Below are positions 37,696 through 48,871 of a stretch of DNA of 64,000 nt, one piece after another (position 1 is the stretch's first letter; each line of letters starts with the position of its first letter). The translations under genes and the position numbers were made by a program. The notes under the pieces are model-generated. The model was not told the DNA's origin. It saw only the letters and a program-made list of their open reading frames with translations, and did no database searches. Source of the stretch: Oncomelania hupensis (taxonomy: Eukaryota > Mollusca > Gastropoda > Littorinimorpha > Pomatiopsidae); the NCBI GenBank assembly GCA_036898135.1, contig CM072519.1:70372750-70436749 (forward strand), given 5' to 3'.

Positions 37696-39135
37696 TTTAT
37701 TGGATAACATAATAAGAAAAGTAATACAAAATAGACGACGACAGAGTGGAGACATTGCTGTACACATACATTGCTGTAAACATCATACATTGCACTAACA
37801 GTCGCTCCTACCACAATATTGCCTTACGCAGTGCCATATAAAGGTTCCCTTTAAAAAAAAAAAAAAAAAAAAACAACAACTTCAAAATACAAAATCTACT
37901 TCTAAATACTTACAATGCTGTTTCATCTCATATATTTATATATAGTTCTGGCAATACTGATTTGTGATACAAGTTATTTTTTAACAGTAAAAATCTTTTT
38001 AAAGATATAGTCTTTTGTGAAAATGCCGTCATGTATCACACAAACGTTTCTATACAAACCTGATATGGAAGAGTGGGAAGTGGGGTCAAGGTAGGGGGAG
38101 GTAGGAGGTCAGGGGGTTAGAAGGTCAAGGGTCAGGATAAACAAATGATCAAAATCTACTTGTAAACATGTTTATCTGTTGTACTCTGCCACAAATCCCG
38201 ATGACTTTCTGTTGTGCATGTTGAAACGCCATTTCTCATTCAACTTAAGTCAAATCTACCACCAAAAGTAACACCCTGTGTTCACAGTTTCTGCATTTAA
38301 TATTTTCTGTGTTTAAAAATAGACTACAGAATGCTACAACTCCTAATAAGCAAGCGGTATATGAGGAAAAATTGCATAATTAGTATCTTACAAAACACCA
38401 TCAGAAAATAACACAACTATATCATTTGTTGCACATTTCAACATACGACTGATATGGCTTCTTTGGAATAAGTATTTGGAAACTGTGTAACGTGCGTTTT
38501 TCAAAGCTGACATCAACTGATCAAGCTATGCATTTATGGTAAACAAAGCAGTTTGGCTGCTCTTACAAAAAAGTGAGGTCTAGATTGATGTATGAAAGGC
38601 CACAACATTTGGAAATGTAAAAAGCTAGAACAAATGTGAGACTTTTTTTTTTTTAAATTGTATATTATCTTGGAATGTTTAAAACAAAACTGTACAGTTT
38701 TATTTTCCCACAAATAATATTTTTCGACATTTCTAAACTCTTAATACAAAGCTCTGGTTATCCAAAATTAAACAAACAATCATTTTCAAGGAGTCGAGGA
38801 AGACCGTCCTTGCAGATGTTATAAAGGGACAGAACTCAAATGTAAGGGCGGGATAAGTTTGTTTTGGAAGCAGCTATTTGGCAAGAGTTTTATCCCTTTA
38901 GTTGAGTGCCGTTATTTTCGCTTTCATTCGCAACCCTTTCGGCCTAAAAAAATGAAATATGCTTCGGGAAGGGTAGAAACTGCTTTGAGAAATCAAGGAG
39001 AAATGAATCTTAACACGGGAACTCTACATGTTTATAACTTGATTCTTTGAAACAGTTCATTTTGCGGGATAAAGCATCAGTGGACGGAGTTTACATGTAG
39101 TTTCAGCGTAGGTTGAAGAGAGTGGGGATGTCTTC
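37696..39135 (-). other. Probable 3' UTR of gene A
   Basis: This AT-rich, largely unique stretch of about 1.4 kb follows the gene A stop codon. Read on the minus strand it has AATAAA at 37701-37696 and other candidates (for example near 38700). Beyond it begin an A-rich tract and (CT)n at 37590-37626. The transcript end is inferred only. Confidence 0.45.
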
Positions 39136-39242
39136 CTAGTAGACCTTGACAGGAGCATCAGTGACGTTGGGGCAGACGGTGAACAGCAGAGACACGGTGT
39201 CACAAGCCTCCTTGCGCTTGGCCCTCAGGGCTTGTTCCTTGT
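39136..39242 (-). CDS. Gene A exon 6 (terminal, stop codon)
   Basis: The acceptor GTTTGGCAG is followed by two bases completing an Asp codon and then 34 codons (KEQALRAKRKEACDTVSLLF...), ending TAC TAG at 39138-39136. The phase agrees exactly with exon 5. The downstream DNA is free of minisatellites for 1.4 kb, as expected for a 3' UTR. Confidence 0.75.
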
Positions 39243-39331
39243 CTGCCAAACACCACAATATAACATCATGACAATGCACAGCCACTGAGGCAAATGACCA
39301 CTAACGCTCATCCGTTTTCTCCTAATAAGAT

Positions 39332-39379
39332 ATAGGATAGGATAGGAATAGGATCGGATAGGAATAGGATAGGATAGGC
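39332..39379 (+). repeat. (GGATA)n-type short array
   Basis: Degenerate GGATA/GGAATA repeats, the same pentanucleotide as the RTE-like LINE tails, without recognisable LINE sequence beside it. Possibly the remnant of a very short insertion. Confidence 0.6.
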
Positions 39380-39639
39380 ACCAAATGCCTTACTCCTTTT
39401 CTCACCCAAGTACGCATATATTTAATTTTTTCCTTCTCTTCCCCTGGGCGCTCTGAGCAGGCTGCTAGCATGGATTATGCTGCACCTTACAAATCTTCGT
39501 CATAGCTATCATCATCGTTATTATCATTACCATCATCACCATCATCATTACCTTCATCATCATTGCTATCATCATAATCATCATTGTCATTGCTATCATC
39601 ATCATTGCCATCATCATAATCACTGGATTCTTGACTTTC

Positions 39640-40494
39640 TTCTAGACCGTCCTCAGGTCGTCAGACTCAACAACTAATTCTCTGTCTCTGTAACACTGAA
39701 CACTGGCGCTCCACAAGGATGCGTTTTCTCTCCACTACTCTTTACTCTGTTCACAAATGACTGTGTATCTGCAACCCCGTTTGTGAAAATGTTGAAATTT
39801 TCTTATGACACAACCCTCGAAGGTCTGATCTCTGATACGGACGAAACTGCGTATCGGGACGAGGTTCGGAGAATGGTTGGCTGGTGTTCGGAGAATGGTT
39901 GGCTGGTGTTCGGACAACGACCTGGAACTGAACGTCTCAAAGACAAAGAAGGTCGTGATCGACTTTCGCCGAATAAAGGTCCCGGTATTGCCCCTTGTCA
40001 TCAATAGGGAAACCGTTGAGCAAGTCGACTCGTTCAAATTTCTCGATTCCGTCATCTCGAGCGACCTGAGTTGGAATAATAACACCACGTCTATTGTAAA
40101 AAAGTGCCAACAGCGTCTCCACTTTCTGAGACAGCTGCGAAAGTTCGGTATGTCTAGTAAAATTATGGCACAGTTCTATCGCGCGGTGATAGAGAGCATT
40201 TTGTGCTTCTCTATCACTGTCTGGTACGGCAGCACAACCGCGATAGAAAAGAAACAGCTCGAGCACATTGTTAAGACTGCCTCCAAAATAGCTGGTTGCG
40301 ACTTTCCATCTGTCGCCTCCATTTTCACAACGCGAATGAAACAGAAAACGGGAAAGATAGTCTGCGATCCATCACACCCAGCCAACAGTCTCTTCGAGCT
40401 TCTGCCCTCTAGCCGTCGGTTCCATGCTTTAAGAGCCAGAACTTCTCGATTCAGAAACAGTTTCTTCCCAGATGCTGTCCTCAGTACATCACCA
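39640..40494 (+). mobile_element. Rex1/CR1-like LINE fragment, damaged
   Basis: The reverse transcriptase tail is readable in two frames: GAPQGCVFSPLLFTLF near 39710, a damaged catalytic box FSYD near 39800 (the family has FSDD or FADD), then from 39877 NDLELNVSKTK, FKFLDSVISSDLSWN and FLRQLRKFGMSSKIMAQFYR. A tandem duplication of about 22 bp near 39870-39915 breaks the frame. Inactive. It abuts the 3' tail of the RTE-like LINE. Clade by motif, not by tree. Confidence 0.75.
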
Positions 40495-40506
40495 TCCTAT
40501 CCTATC

Positions 40507-43011
40507 CTATCCTGTCCCATAACCCGAAGGTCGTAGGGGCACCACAGATGATCGCTTAACCAGCATACTCCATCTTTCTCTGTCCTCAGCAGCCCTCATG
40601 GCTTCGCTCAGTGTCAAACCAGTCCATTCTCGAATGTTGTCCTCCCACCTCTTTTTCGGTCTCCCCCTTCTTCTACCTCCTTGCACTGAGCCTTGCAGAA
40701 TGGTCTTTGCAAGGCCTGATGATCTGGTGACGTGGCCATACCATCGGAGTTTCCGTTTCTTCACCACTGTGAGCAGGTCATCGTGTTGTCCAATGGCTTG
40801 TGTGATGGTCTGTCGGACTTCAACGTTGGTGATGTGTTGGGTATAGGAAATGCACAGAAGTCTTCTGTAGCACCTCATCTCCATGCTTTGTATTCTTCGT
40901 TGGAGATCTGCTGTGAGGGTCCATGCTTCGCAAGCATATAGGAAGATGGAGATGACCAGAGAGCGCAGCAGTCTTACTTTGGAATGTAGACTGATGGTTC
41001 TGTCTTTCCAAATGGGCTTCAACCTTGTCAGGGCAGCAGTTGTTTGTGCGATCCTGGAGAGGACTTCCTGTCGAGACCCATTGTCTGACACAATGGCTCC
41101 TAAATATTTGAAGCTGTGCACTGTGTTGAGGGATTGGCCTTGTACTTTGATGTCCGTGTTGATGCCATTGGTGTTGTTGGTCATCATTTTGGTCTTCTCT
41201 GCACTTATTTCCATTCCATAAGCTCTGGAGGTGGTGTCAAGCCTCTGTACAAGCTGTTCAAGTTCTTGTTCCTCTCCAGCCAATCCATCAATATCATCCG
41301 CAAAACGAAGATTGGAGATTGCTCTGCCCCCTATGCTGACTGTGCCTTCGTGATCTGCAAGAGCGTCTGACATGATGCGCTCTAGGAAGATGTTGAAGAG
41401 TGTTGGGGAGAGTAGGCATCCTTGACGCACACCGATTGTTGTTCTGAACCAGTTCCCGATGACGCTGTTATGGAGGACTGCACTGGTAGCCTTGTCATAC
41501 AGGCTTTTGATGACTTCTATAATTTTAGGGCTGATGTTGTACACTTTCATGGTTGCCCATAGAGCTGCATGCCAGACTCGGTCAAATGCCTTCTTGAAGT
41601 CTATGAACACATGATATAGATGTTGTTGGTGCTGTAGGTATTTCTCACAGATTATTCTGAGGTTGAAAATCTGTTCAGTGGTACTTCGCCCTGCCATGAA
41701 TCCTGCTTGTTCTTCAGCTATGATTTGTTCAGCTTGTGGTTTCAACCTGTTGAGTATTATTTTCAGGAGGACCTTGCTGGGATGGCTGATGAGGCTGATG
41801 GTGCGGTAATTTTCACACTCCTGAAGGTTACCTTTTTTGGGAAGAGTGATGACAAGCGACTGGGTCCATGGTGTAGGCCATTCCCCACTCTGCCAGATCT
41901 TGTTACAGATAATGGTGAGAGCATCAGTCATCGCTTCTCCTCCTGCTTGTAGCAGTTCCGCTGGTATGTTGTCCACTCCCGCTGACTTCCCTTTCTTCAG
42001 CGATTGCACTGCTGCCTCAACTTCTTCCCGGAGAATTGGGAGGATTTCTTCTTCTTCTCTGCTCTCGGGACATGCTAGAACTGATGGGTCTCCATTTGGT
42101 GTATGGTTGTAAAGGTCAGAGCAGTACTCTGTCCATCTGTCCAAGACTTCTTGTTCTTCTGTAAGGCAAATGCCAGACTTGCTTTGGATAGTGGAGACTT
42201 TGGGCTGTTTAACACTTGTCAGCCGCTTCACAGTCTGGTAGGCCTTCTTGCTGTTGTTCTTGTTCAGATTGTTCTCTATTTCCTGGCATTGATCTTCTAT
42301 CCAGTTCTCCTTTGCTGTGCGCATGCCTTTTCGGATGTCATTGTTGATTTTTCGGTAGACATCAGCTCCCTGTGAGGTGTTCTTTTTCTTTTTTAACTCT
42401 CTTCGTTTATCACACAGATCCAAAAGTTCAGGTGTGATCCACGGCTTCTTCTTTGGTCGGTGCTTGCCAAGGATCTCAGTGGCGGCATCTGTTACAGCTG
42501 AGTTGAAGGTATTGGTCATGGTGTTGACATCTACTTCGCCTGCCCCAAAAATAAGCAGTGGTGCAAATTTCCCTCCAATTGTGGCCTGAAATATTTTTGC
42601 CACCTCCGGGTCTTGCAGTTTGTCCAGGTCGAACTTCAGCCTAGTGCACTTTGCTGTATTTACTCTCTTCAAATGGAGCCGGAAAGACATCATCACGAGA
42701 TCGTGGTCACTTCCAATGTCTGCTCCTGGAAAAGTGCGTGTCCTGCCAATGTTGATGCTTGATCTGAAGCGTTTCTTGACCATGATGTAGTCGATCTGGT
42801 TGTGATGTTCCCCGCCGGGACTGTGCCATGTCCATCGTCTGGATTTTTTGTGGAGACCAAGCGTGTTTGCCAGTACCAGATTGTTGTATCTGGCAAACTC
42901 CAATAGCCTCAGACCCTTGTCATTTGTCTCGTTGTTGCAGTGGGGTCCGCATGTGTCTCCCCAGTTGTGGTGCGCATCTTGGCCAACCTTGGCATTCCAG
43001 TCGCCTTGCAC
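40507..43011 (-). CDS. RTE-like LINE endonuclease remainder and reverse transcriptase
   Basis: 834 residues. It starts at the GDWNAKVG endonuclease motif, continues through IGSDHDLV, then reverse transcriptase: KKGKSAGVDNIPAELL, VFIDFKKAFDRVWH, GVRQGCLLSPTLFN and catalytic FADD near 41300. The C-terminal tail KLRWYGHVTR...GRRRGRPKKRWEDN is also seen in the three other fragments in this window. No stop interrupts it. Confidence 0.9.
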   Translation of the reverse strand: MQGDWNAKVGQDAHHNWGDTCGPHCNNETNDKGLRLLEFARYNNLVLANTLGLHKKSRRWTWHSPGGEHHNQIDYIMVKKRFRSSINIGRTRTFPGADIGSDHDLVMMSFRLHLKRVNTAKCTRLKFDLDKLQDPEVAKIFQATIGGKFAPLLIFGAGEVDVNTMTNTFNSAVTDAATEILGKHRPKKKPWITPELLDLCDKRRELKKKKNTSQGADVYRKINNDIRKGMRTAKENWIEDQCQEIENNLNKNNSKKAYQTVKRLTSVKQPKVSTIQSKSGICLTEEQEVLDRWTEYCSDLYNHTPNGDPSVLACPESREEEEILPILREEVEAAVQSLKKGKSAGVDNIPAELLQAGGEAMTDALTIICNKIWQSGEWPTPWTQSLVITLPKKGNLQECENYRTISLISHPSKVLLKIILNRLKPQAEQIIAEEQAGFMAGRSTTEQIFNLRIICEKYLQHQQHLYHVFIDFKKAFDRVWHAALWATMKVYNISPKIIEVIKSLYDKATSAVLHNSVIGNWFRTTIGVRQGCLLSPTLFNIFLERIMSDALADHEGTVSIGGRAISNLRFADDIDGLAGEEQELEQLVQRLDTTSRAYGMEISAEKTKMMTNNTNGINTDIKVQGQSLNTVHSFKYLGAIVSDNGSRQEVLSRIAQTTAALTRLKPIWKDRTISLHSKVRLLRSLVISIFLYACEAWTLTADLQRRIQSMEMRCYRRLLCISYTQHITNVEVRQTITQAIGQHDDLLTVVKKRKLRWYGHVTRSSGLAKTILQGSVQGGRRRGRPKKRWEDNIREWTGLTLSEAMRAAEDRERWSMLVKRSSVVPLRPSGYGTG

Positions 43012-43015
43012 TATG

Positions 43016-43637
43016 TGTTACACTCAGTTTGATGATGGTGTTTTCTTTATCAGTATCTGATTCAGCCCCAATGCTGAATTCCTGATAAGGTGTAACTCAG
43101 ATTCGTTTATCCACGCAACCCGTCCAAACAGCATACAAGTCACAAAGTCGACGTATGAAGTTTTCCACTTTTATTCAGCACACACCAACAACTGCATACA
43201 ATTCTCAACTCAACTCAACAACTTTCACAGCAACTCTATCAACAACAATCTCTTAACAACAGTGCGGCACACAATTTTATAATCTCTCTCTCTTCCGGAA
43301 GAATTTCGAATACTGTAGAAATGACGCACTGCCACCAATCGAATAAAAGATCGTCATCACTGACTTACGTCAATACATATTTTTATATCTTCCGGAACGA
43401 CCTCTTGCTTCGACAATCGTCCCGAAACTTCGATCGATAGTAAACAAGGAAATCCAGAGTATTCTCCGACAATATCGACCAACGAAAATTATCCACGTTA
43501 TACAAAGCCTCTCCTAACAACAATGCAAACTCAAATCAAAGGTAAATAAACTCCATTATTGAATACTTTGCAAAACGAAACGATTAGATCTATCGTGCGC
43601 GTTTTAGACACACTACCATTGGTGTTTCAACGTAACA
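43016..43637 (-). repeat. 3' LTR of the Gmr1-like element
   Basis: 622 bp, preceded on the minus strand by a polypurine tract (GAGTGGGGGG, 43650-43641) for plus-strand priming, and followed by target duplication CTATG at 43015-43011. Confidence 0.95.
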
Positions 43638-43846
43638 TAACCCCCCACTCAAGAAGAAATTTACCCAATTTCTTTCAACAACGTTGAAACGTAATGCACA
43701 AACAAAGTTCGGAATTAAAACTTATTTCAGACTGTCTGAATACTGTCAGTGTTCACAGTTCATTCACACAGAGTCAATGTTCTTTCATCTGCAAGTCTAT
43801 CTGGATATTGTCAATGTTCACAGTTCATCCACACAATCGATGTTCT

Positions 43847-46800
43847 TTACTCACACACTCTGCTGAGGAAGTCCGCACCAACATTGTCTGATCCTTTGAT
43901 AGATTCTACTCGCATGTTAAAGTTCTGCAAGTACATAGCCCATCTCATGATGCGACTGTTCACAAACTTGGCAGAGTTCAAGTAAGTTAGCGGCTTGTGA
44001 TCAGTCTGTAGCACGAACTTCACTCCTTGAAGGTACAGTTCGAACTTCCGGATTCCCCATATGATGGCAAGGCACTCTTTCTCCATGGTCGAGTAATTTT
44101 TCTCAGCCCTGGACAGCTTCTTGCTGGCGTAACTGACCGGAAATAGTTTCCCTTCGTGCTCTTGCATCAGTATGGCGCCGATGCCTTCGTCCGCTGCGTC
44201 TGTCCTTAAGACGATTTCCTTGGAAGTATCGGGCAGTCGTAGCACCGGATCCTTCGAAAGGAGGTCGCGCACAGTCTGGTATGCCTTCTCCTGAGACGGT
44301 CCCCACTGCACTTGGTTTGGACAGCCTTTCCGCACCAGGTCCGACAAGGGTGCTGTGATGGCGGAGTAGTTTGGTACAAACTCCCTGTAATATCCAGCCA
44401 ACCCCAGGAAAGATCGCACCTGCTTCTTGGTTTGGGGACGTGGAGCGTTCAGAATCTTGGTGACGTTTTCTAGTAGAAGCCCCTTTTGTCCTTCTTTCAG
44501 CGAATGGCCGATAAAGTCTACGTTGTCAGTCCCCAGAATGCACTTACTGGGTCTCACGGTCAGGTTGGCTTCTGTGAGACGGTGAAACAGCTCCCTCAAG
44601 GTCTGCAGATGCTCTTCCCAGGTGCGAGTGTGGACCAGCAGGTCGTCCCAGTAACACACGACGTTGTCCATCCCATTGAGCATCTTCCTCATTCCTCTCT
44701 TCAGGGTAGCACCGCTGTTGACCATGCCAAACGGCATCCTCAGGCATTCGTACGTCCCATCAGGAGTTATGAAAGCAGTCTTTGGTATGTCCTGTTGACG
44801 CACGGGGACTTGCCAATAACCCTTGCTGAGGTCAATCTTTGAGAAGATTCTACTCCCCGATAGTTGGCGGAAGAGGTCTGCTGCGGTAGGCATCGGCTCA
44901 GGGTCGAAGACGGTGATCTTATTAACCTTCCTGTAGTCGATGCATACTCGGTCGCTCCCGTCCTTCTTTTTCACGACCACGACAGGGGACGCGTAGGGGG
45001 AACTGGACTCCCTGATGATGCCCATCTTCAGCATCTCATCGATGTCTTTCTTCAAGGATTCACGGGCCTTGAAAGGGATCGGGAAGGGCTTGGATCGAAC
45101 AGGGATATTCGAAGTGAGGTGGACTTCGTGTTCGACCAAAGTTGTAGAGCCAGGGACATCGCTGAAGTTGTGGGGAAACTCGCCCATAAGGTCCTTGAGC
45201 TCCATCTTTTGACCTTCCGTCAAGCTTGGTCCTAGCTTAACATCATCGATGCCTTCTTTGCTGTGGAAGTCTCCCAGTTCCAACAGTTCTTCGCTGTCAA
45301 AGCTGTCGGTCACAGCTGCTGTTGCTGCATGTACAGTCTCTGGCGGCCTCTCCACGTACAGCTTAAGGAGGTTGGCGTGGTATATTTTGGAATGCTGGCC
45401 GACCTTCACCTTATAGTCGTTGATCCCCACCACGGTCTCCACTTCGTACGGGCCTCTCCACTGCATCAGCAACTTATTATGATCGGTAGGTAGCAGCACC
45501 AGCACTTTGTTGCCAGGTTTGAACTTCCTGTTCACAGCCCTACGATCGTAGTAGTGCTTTCCACAGTCTTGGGACTTCTTCAGGTTTTCTCTGGCTATCT
45601 CGAGAGTCTGCTCCAGCTTCTCCCGTAGCTCAAACACGTACTGGTAGCTGTTCTTCACCTCTGGGTTGTCTACTTCTTTCGTCCACAGTTCTTTTAGGAT
45701 GTGCATCGGCCCTCGGATGGTTCTTCCGTACAGCAGCTCGAACGGAGAAAAGCCGGTGGACTCCTGCGGTACTTCTCTGTAGGCGAAAAGTAAGGCGTTG
45801 ATATAGCGATGCCATTGTCTGGGCTGCTCGCTGCACAGTTTCTTCAGGGTGGACTTCAGCGTAGCATTGAACTTCTCGACAAGCCCGTTGCACATCGGAT
45901 GGTAGGGTGTCGTAGTCAAATGCCGGATGCTCAGCAGTCTATTGACCTCCTTCATGCAGTCAGAGACGAACTGCGTCCCGAGGTCTGTCAGGATCTCTTC
46001 AGGCACTCCAAGTCTACTGAACATGTCCACTAGCGCCTCTGCAACAGTTTCAGTGTCAATCTTCTTCAGAGGCACTGCTTCTGGGTACCGAGTCGCATAG
46101 TCCACTAAAGTCAGTACCCACCGATGACCTTCTTCACTCGGAGGTCTTATTTCGCCGATTAAGTCTAAGGCCATCCTCTTGAAAGGTCGGTCGATCAGAG
46201 GCATCCTCTGCATAGGCACTTTCGGGACCCTTCCTCGAGGTATGGTCTTCTGGCAAATGTCACATGATCGGCAGAAACGGCTGACGTCCGCATGAAGTCC
46301 TGGCCAGTAGAACACCGCCTGGATTCTATCCGACGTCTTCTTGATACCCAGGTGACCTCCCATGATCGAGTCATGCGCTACTTCCATCACCTGGCGCCTT
46401 AGGGGTAACGGTACCAAGACTTGACGTAGTAGTTTCCCTCCGTTGACCCTCGGGTGCTGGAAGATTCGGTACAGGATCTTGGCCTTCACCTCAAAATAGA
46501 CCGTACCACTGCCTTTGGTCACGTGGTCTTGGCGGTTCCTGTACTTGTTTAAAGTACTATCAGCTTCCTGGAGCTGGATCAGCTTATCTCTGTCCACGAT
46601 GGCAGCTTTAGAGTTGTCGGCGACCTTCAGTGGCGTAGACGGCTTGTCTCTCTTGGCCTGGGCCCTGGTAGTAACAGCACCGACGATCTCTGGTCGGCAG
46701 GGCTGAGCCGGAGTAGCCACATTATCCCGTAGCAGCTCTGTAAGGTCTCCATCGGGAAATGGCAATGGATCCTCCTCCACAACTTCGACGCGTTGGGTTG

Positions 46801-47170
46801 AGGCAGGACTCCACTCTGGATCGGGGTCGTCGGGTCGTCTCGCGCCGTCGATATTCCCGATCATCAAATCGTATAGCGGCTTCCTCAGGCAAACCGCTTC
46901 CACTTCGCCTATGTAGAAAGGGGTGTTGACATGAATCTTCGCAACTGGCGCTCTCACACATTTGCTGTCGGCCATAAGTGTCCATTTTGAATCGCCAGTG
47001 AACTGTTCTTTAGCGATTAGGTCTTCTCTGACGATGACCCCACTGCAGCCAGAGTCTCTTAAAACAGTCACTTCATGATTTCCGACGCGTCCCTTCGAAA
47101 CTGGCATGTTCTGGCGACGACGGGGATGGATTTTCCGTTGGCAAGGAGAAGTTGGCCATCGGTCATGCAC
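43847..47170 (-). CDS. pol: Pol of the Gmr1-like element (PR-IN-RT-RH order)
   Basis: 1107 residues from the first ATG; the functional start is probably by frameshift from gag. Protease D39-S40-G41. Integrase follows directly: zinc-binding H266, H273, C303, C306, catalytic D336, D396 and E432, and a GPY-type module around 565-605. Reverse transcriptase follows, about 690-880, with YWDD at 840-843. RNase H has TDAADEG with D991. The frame is uninterrupted. Placing integrase before reverse transcriptase is unlike most Ty3/gypsy elements and matches the Gmr1 group. The protein would cleave Gag-Pol, copy the RNA and insert the cDNA. Confidence 0.95.
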   Translation of the reverse strand: MHDRWPTSPCQRKIHPRRRQNMPVSKGRVGNHEVTVLRDSGCSGVIVREDLIAKEQFTGDSKWTLMADSKCVRAPVAKIHVNTPFYIGEVEAVCLRKPLYDLMIGNIDGARRPDDPDPEWSPASTQRVEVVEEDPLPFPDGDLTELLRDNVATPAQPCRPEIVGAVTTRAQAKRDKPSTPLKVADNSKAAIVDRDKLIQLQEADSTLNKYRNRQDHVTKGSGTVYFEVKAKILYRIFQHPRVNGGKLLRQVLVPLPLRRQVMEVAHDSIMGGHLGIKKTSDRIQAVFYWPGLHADVSRFCRSCDICQKTIPRGRVPKVPMQRMPLIDRPFKRMALDLIGEIRPPSEEGHRWVLTLVDYATRYPEAVPLKKIDTETVAEALVDMFSRLGVPEEILTDLGTQFVSDCMKEVNRLLSIRHLTTTPYHPMCNGLVEKFNATLKSTLKKLCSEQPRQWHRYINALLFAYREVPQESTGFSPFELLYGRTIRGPMHILKELWTKEVDNPEVKNSYQYVFELREKLEQTLEIARENLKKSQDCGKHYYDRRAVNRKFKPGNKVLVLLPTDHNKLLMQWRGPYEVETVVGINDYKVKVGQHSKIYHANLLKLYVERPPETVHAATAAVTDSFDSEELLELGDFHSKEGIDDVKLGPSLTEGQKMELKDLMGEFPHNFSDVPGSTTLVEHEVHLTSNIPVRSKPFPIPFKARESLKKDIDEMLKMGIIRESSSPYASPVVVVKKKDGSDRVCIDYRKVNKITVFDPEPMPTAADLFRQLSGSRIFSKIDLSKGYWQVPVRQQDIPKTAFITPDGTYECLRMPFGMVNSGATLKRGMRKMLNGMDNVVCYWDDLLVHTRTWEEHLQTLRELFHRLTEANLTVRPSKCILGTDNVDFIGHSLKEGQKGLLLENVTKILNAPRPQTKKQVRSFLGLAGYYREFVPNYSAITAPLSDLVRKGCPNQVQWGPSQEKAYQTVRDLLSKDPVLRLPDTSKEIVLRTDAADEGIGAILMQEHEGKLFPVSYASKKLSRAEKNYSTMEKECLAIIWGIRKFELYLQGVKFVLQTDHKPLTYLNSAKFVNSRIMRWAMYLQNFNMRVESIKGSDNVGADFLSRVCE

Positions 47171-48345
47171 TCTTGCACGTCGGCAGGAGTAGCTGTGCGC
47201 TTGGTCTCACTCGGAAGAATGACGCTCCCGCCGCACACCTGATGGTCAGATCTACTGGTTTGCCGTTGATTGCAGAAACGTCTCTGCCGGTTGCCCGCCG
47301 CTGAATTGTCCGTACTGCTCCGCTGTCCGCTACTTTTGTTTTGAGGACAGTTAGCCGCTCTGTGGTCTGTAGCGTTGCAGGTGAAACAGCCTCTCGAATG
47401 CCCTTCTCTGGGAGGAGGCGTGGAGTCCGTCTGTCTCTGGCTCGTCTGACTCCCCTGGATCTGGTTCACATGGTTTGCAGTTCTCTGAAAATGTTTCGTC
47501 GCGCTGGGTGGCCCCAGGGTTTTCCCATGAGCGATAAGATATCTTTCAGCAGCCTCAGTCACATCTTTAAGCGTCTGCAGCTTTTGTTCTTCTAAGTGGG
47601 TCGCTAGGTCCTTGTGACAGGCATTGAGGAATTGTTCTTTCACAATCAGGTCATGGAGACTGTCGTAAGACTTCCTTTCGCCTGATAACTCCACCCACTT
47701 GTGTAGATATGACGACAGGCGCTCCACAAACTGCTTTGGCGTCTCGTCTGACTTAGGCCGGCATTCACGGAAGCGTTTACGGTAGCCCTTCTCTGTAAAG
47801 TTGTAGCACTGCAACAGGGCTTCTTTCAAGACGTCGTAGTTTTTGGCGTCATCGTTCGACAGTCTGGTGTAAACTTCGAGTGCTTGCCCCGTCAGAAGTG
47901 CACTCAGTCGAATTGCCCAGTCTTGAGGTTGCCAGTTAGAGCTTTCAGCGAACCTTTCGAATCTCGCCAGATAACTGTCAATCTGGTCCTTCCCGTCGAC
48001 GAAAGCTGGCAATTTTGGAGCCGTATGGTCGTTGGTGACTTGTGGCGCATGCTGATTGTTCTGGATACGCGCCAACTCTAGCTGGTACTGACGATCTCTT
48101 TCTTGCTGCTGCTGTTCAATTTCCAGACGCTTCAGTTCAAATTCTCTTTCTTCACGACGTCTTTGCTCTTCTTTTTCTTGCCGCTGCTGTTCAATCTCTA
48201 GACGCTTCTGTTCTAGTTCTATTTCTTTTTCTAGACGCTTCTCTTCCAATTCTCGTTCTTGTATTCTCTCCTGGGATTTGACGTACTCCGTCAACTGTTT
48301 CCCTTTTAGATTCAGTTGAATCCCTTTCTGCCAGAAGTCAGCCAT
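47068..48345 (-). CDS. gag: Gag of the Gmr1-like element, SCAN-like capsid
   Basis: 425 residues. Residues 20-95 form a charged coiled coil rich in Glu, Gln and Arg. Residues 110-275 are the capsid-like region. The stretch around 190-270 (FVERLSSYLHKWVEL, then VKEQFLNACHKDLATHLEE) reads like a SCAN domain, which is known to derive from Gmr1-like gag. A CCHC knuckle lies at C320-C323-H328-C333. It would package RNA and assemble particles in the cytoplasm. It ends about 100 nt inside the pol frame, which is in the -1 frame relative to gag, so Pol probably needs ribosomal frameshifting; I saw no textbook slippery heptamer. Confidence 0.9.
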   Translation of the reverse strand: MADFWQKGIQLNLKGKQLTEYVKSQERIQERELEEKRLEKEIELEQKRLEIEQQRQEKEEQRRREEREFELKRLEIEQQQQERDRQYQLELARIQNNQHAPQVTNDHTAPKLPAFVDGKDQIDSYLARFERFAESSNWQPQDWAIRLSALLTGQALEVYTRLSNDDAKNYDVLKEALLQCYNFTEKGYRKRFRECRPKSDETPKQFVERLSSYLHKWVELSGERKSYDSLHDLIVKEQFLNACHKDLATHLEEQKLQTLKDVTEAAERYLIAHGKTLGPPSATKHFQRTANHVNQIQGSQTSQRQTDSTPPPREGHSRGCFTCNATDHRAANCPQNKSSGQRSSTDNSAAGNRQRRFCNQRQTSRSDHQVCGGSVILPSETKRTATPADVQECMTDGQLLLANGKSIPVVARTCQFRRDASEIMK

Positions 48346-48353
48346 CTTGATGC

Positions 48354-48435
48354 TTCTGGAAAGTTCTTTTTCTGGAATGTTCTTTTCTGGAAAGTTCTTT
48401 TCTGGAAGGTTCTTTTCTGGAAAGTTCTTGACTGT
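48354..48435 (-). promoter_or_regulatory. Tandem heat-shock-element-like repeats upstream of gag
   Basis: About five repeats of a roughly 16-bp unit contain the pattern TTCnnGAAnnTTC (for example TTCTGGAAAGTTC). They stop about 10 bp before the gag ATG. TTCnnGAAnnTTC is the established binding pattern of heat shock factor. The position is in the transcribed leader, between LTR and gag, so it could act as an internal enhancer or be a chance tandem repeat. Confidence 0.5.
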
Positions 48436-48871
48436 GCTGCACTCTTCTAGACTGTTCTAGAACAGCACGCTTTCTGCAGTAGCGCTGATGCTTGCCACTA
48501 GTCGCTTTCGCTGACGCAGGCCCCGCTGTCCTCGTCGTATGCGACGCTGCACCACGCTGGTGTTGATGTACACGCTCCTGTGCTGAAGTAGACGCGACGT
48601 CCGCTCGTCGCTCTCTCTAATACTGGCGATGTAGCTCCGAGACTGTCCCTCGACGTAGTCCTGCGGCAGCCACGTAGTCCCGCTCTGTTGTTCGCTCACG
48701 AAGCAACTCTTCGGCGACTACACGCCCTTGCAGTCAACCCGAACCTATCGGATGTAGTCCCAGTATGTTGGCCCCTCTCGACGCAACTCGTTGGCGGCTA
48801 CCCTCGATGACTGCCTCTCGTAACGTTTACTCGCTTGTTGTAGCAGTTGAACCCTTGGCTATGGCGTGAAT

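Noticed and set aside
44486..45235. Plus-strand open frames opposite pol
   Set aside because: Antisense shadows of the pol coding sequence without independent features.
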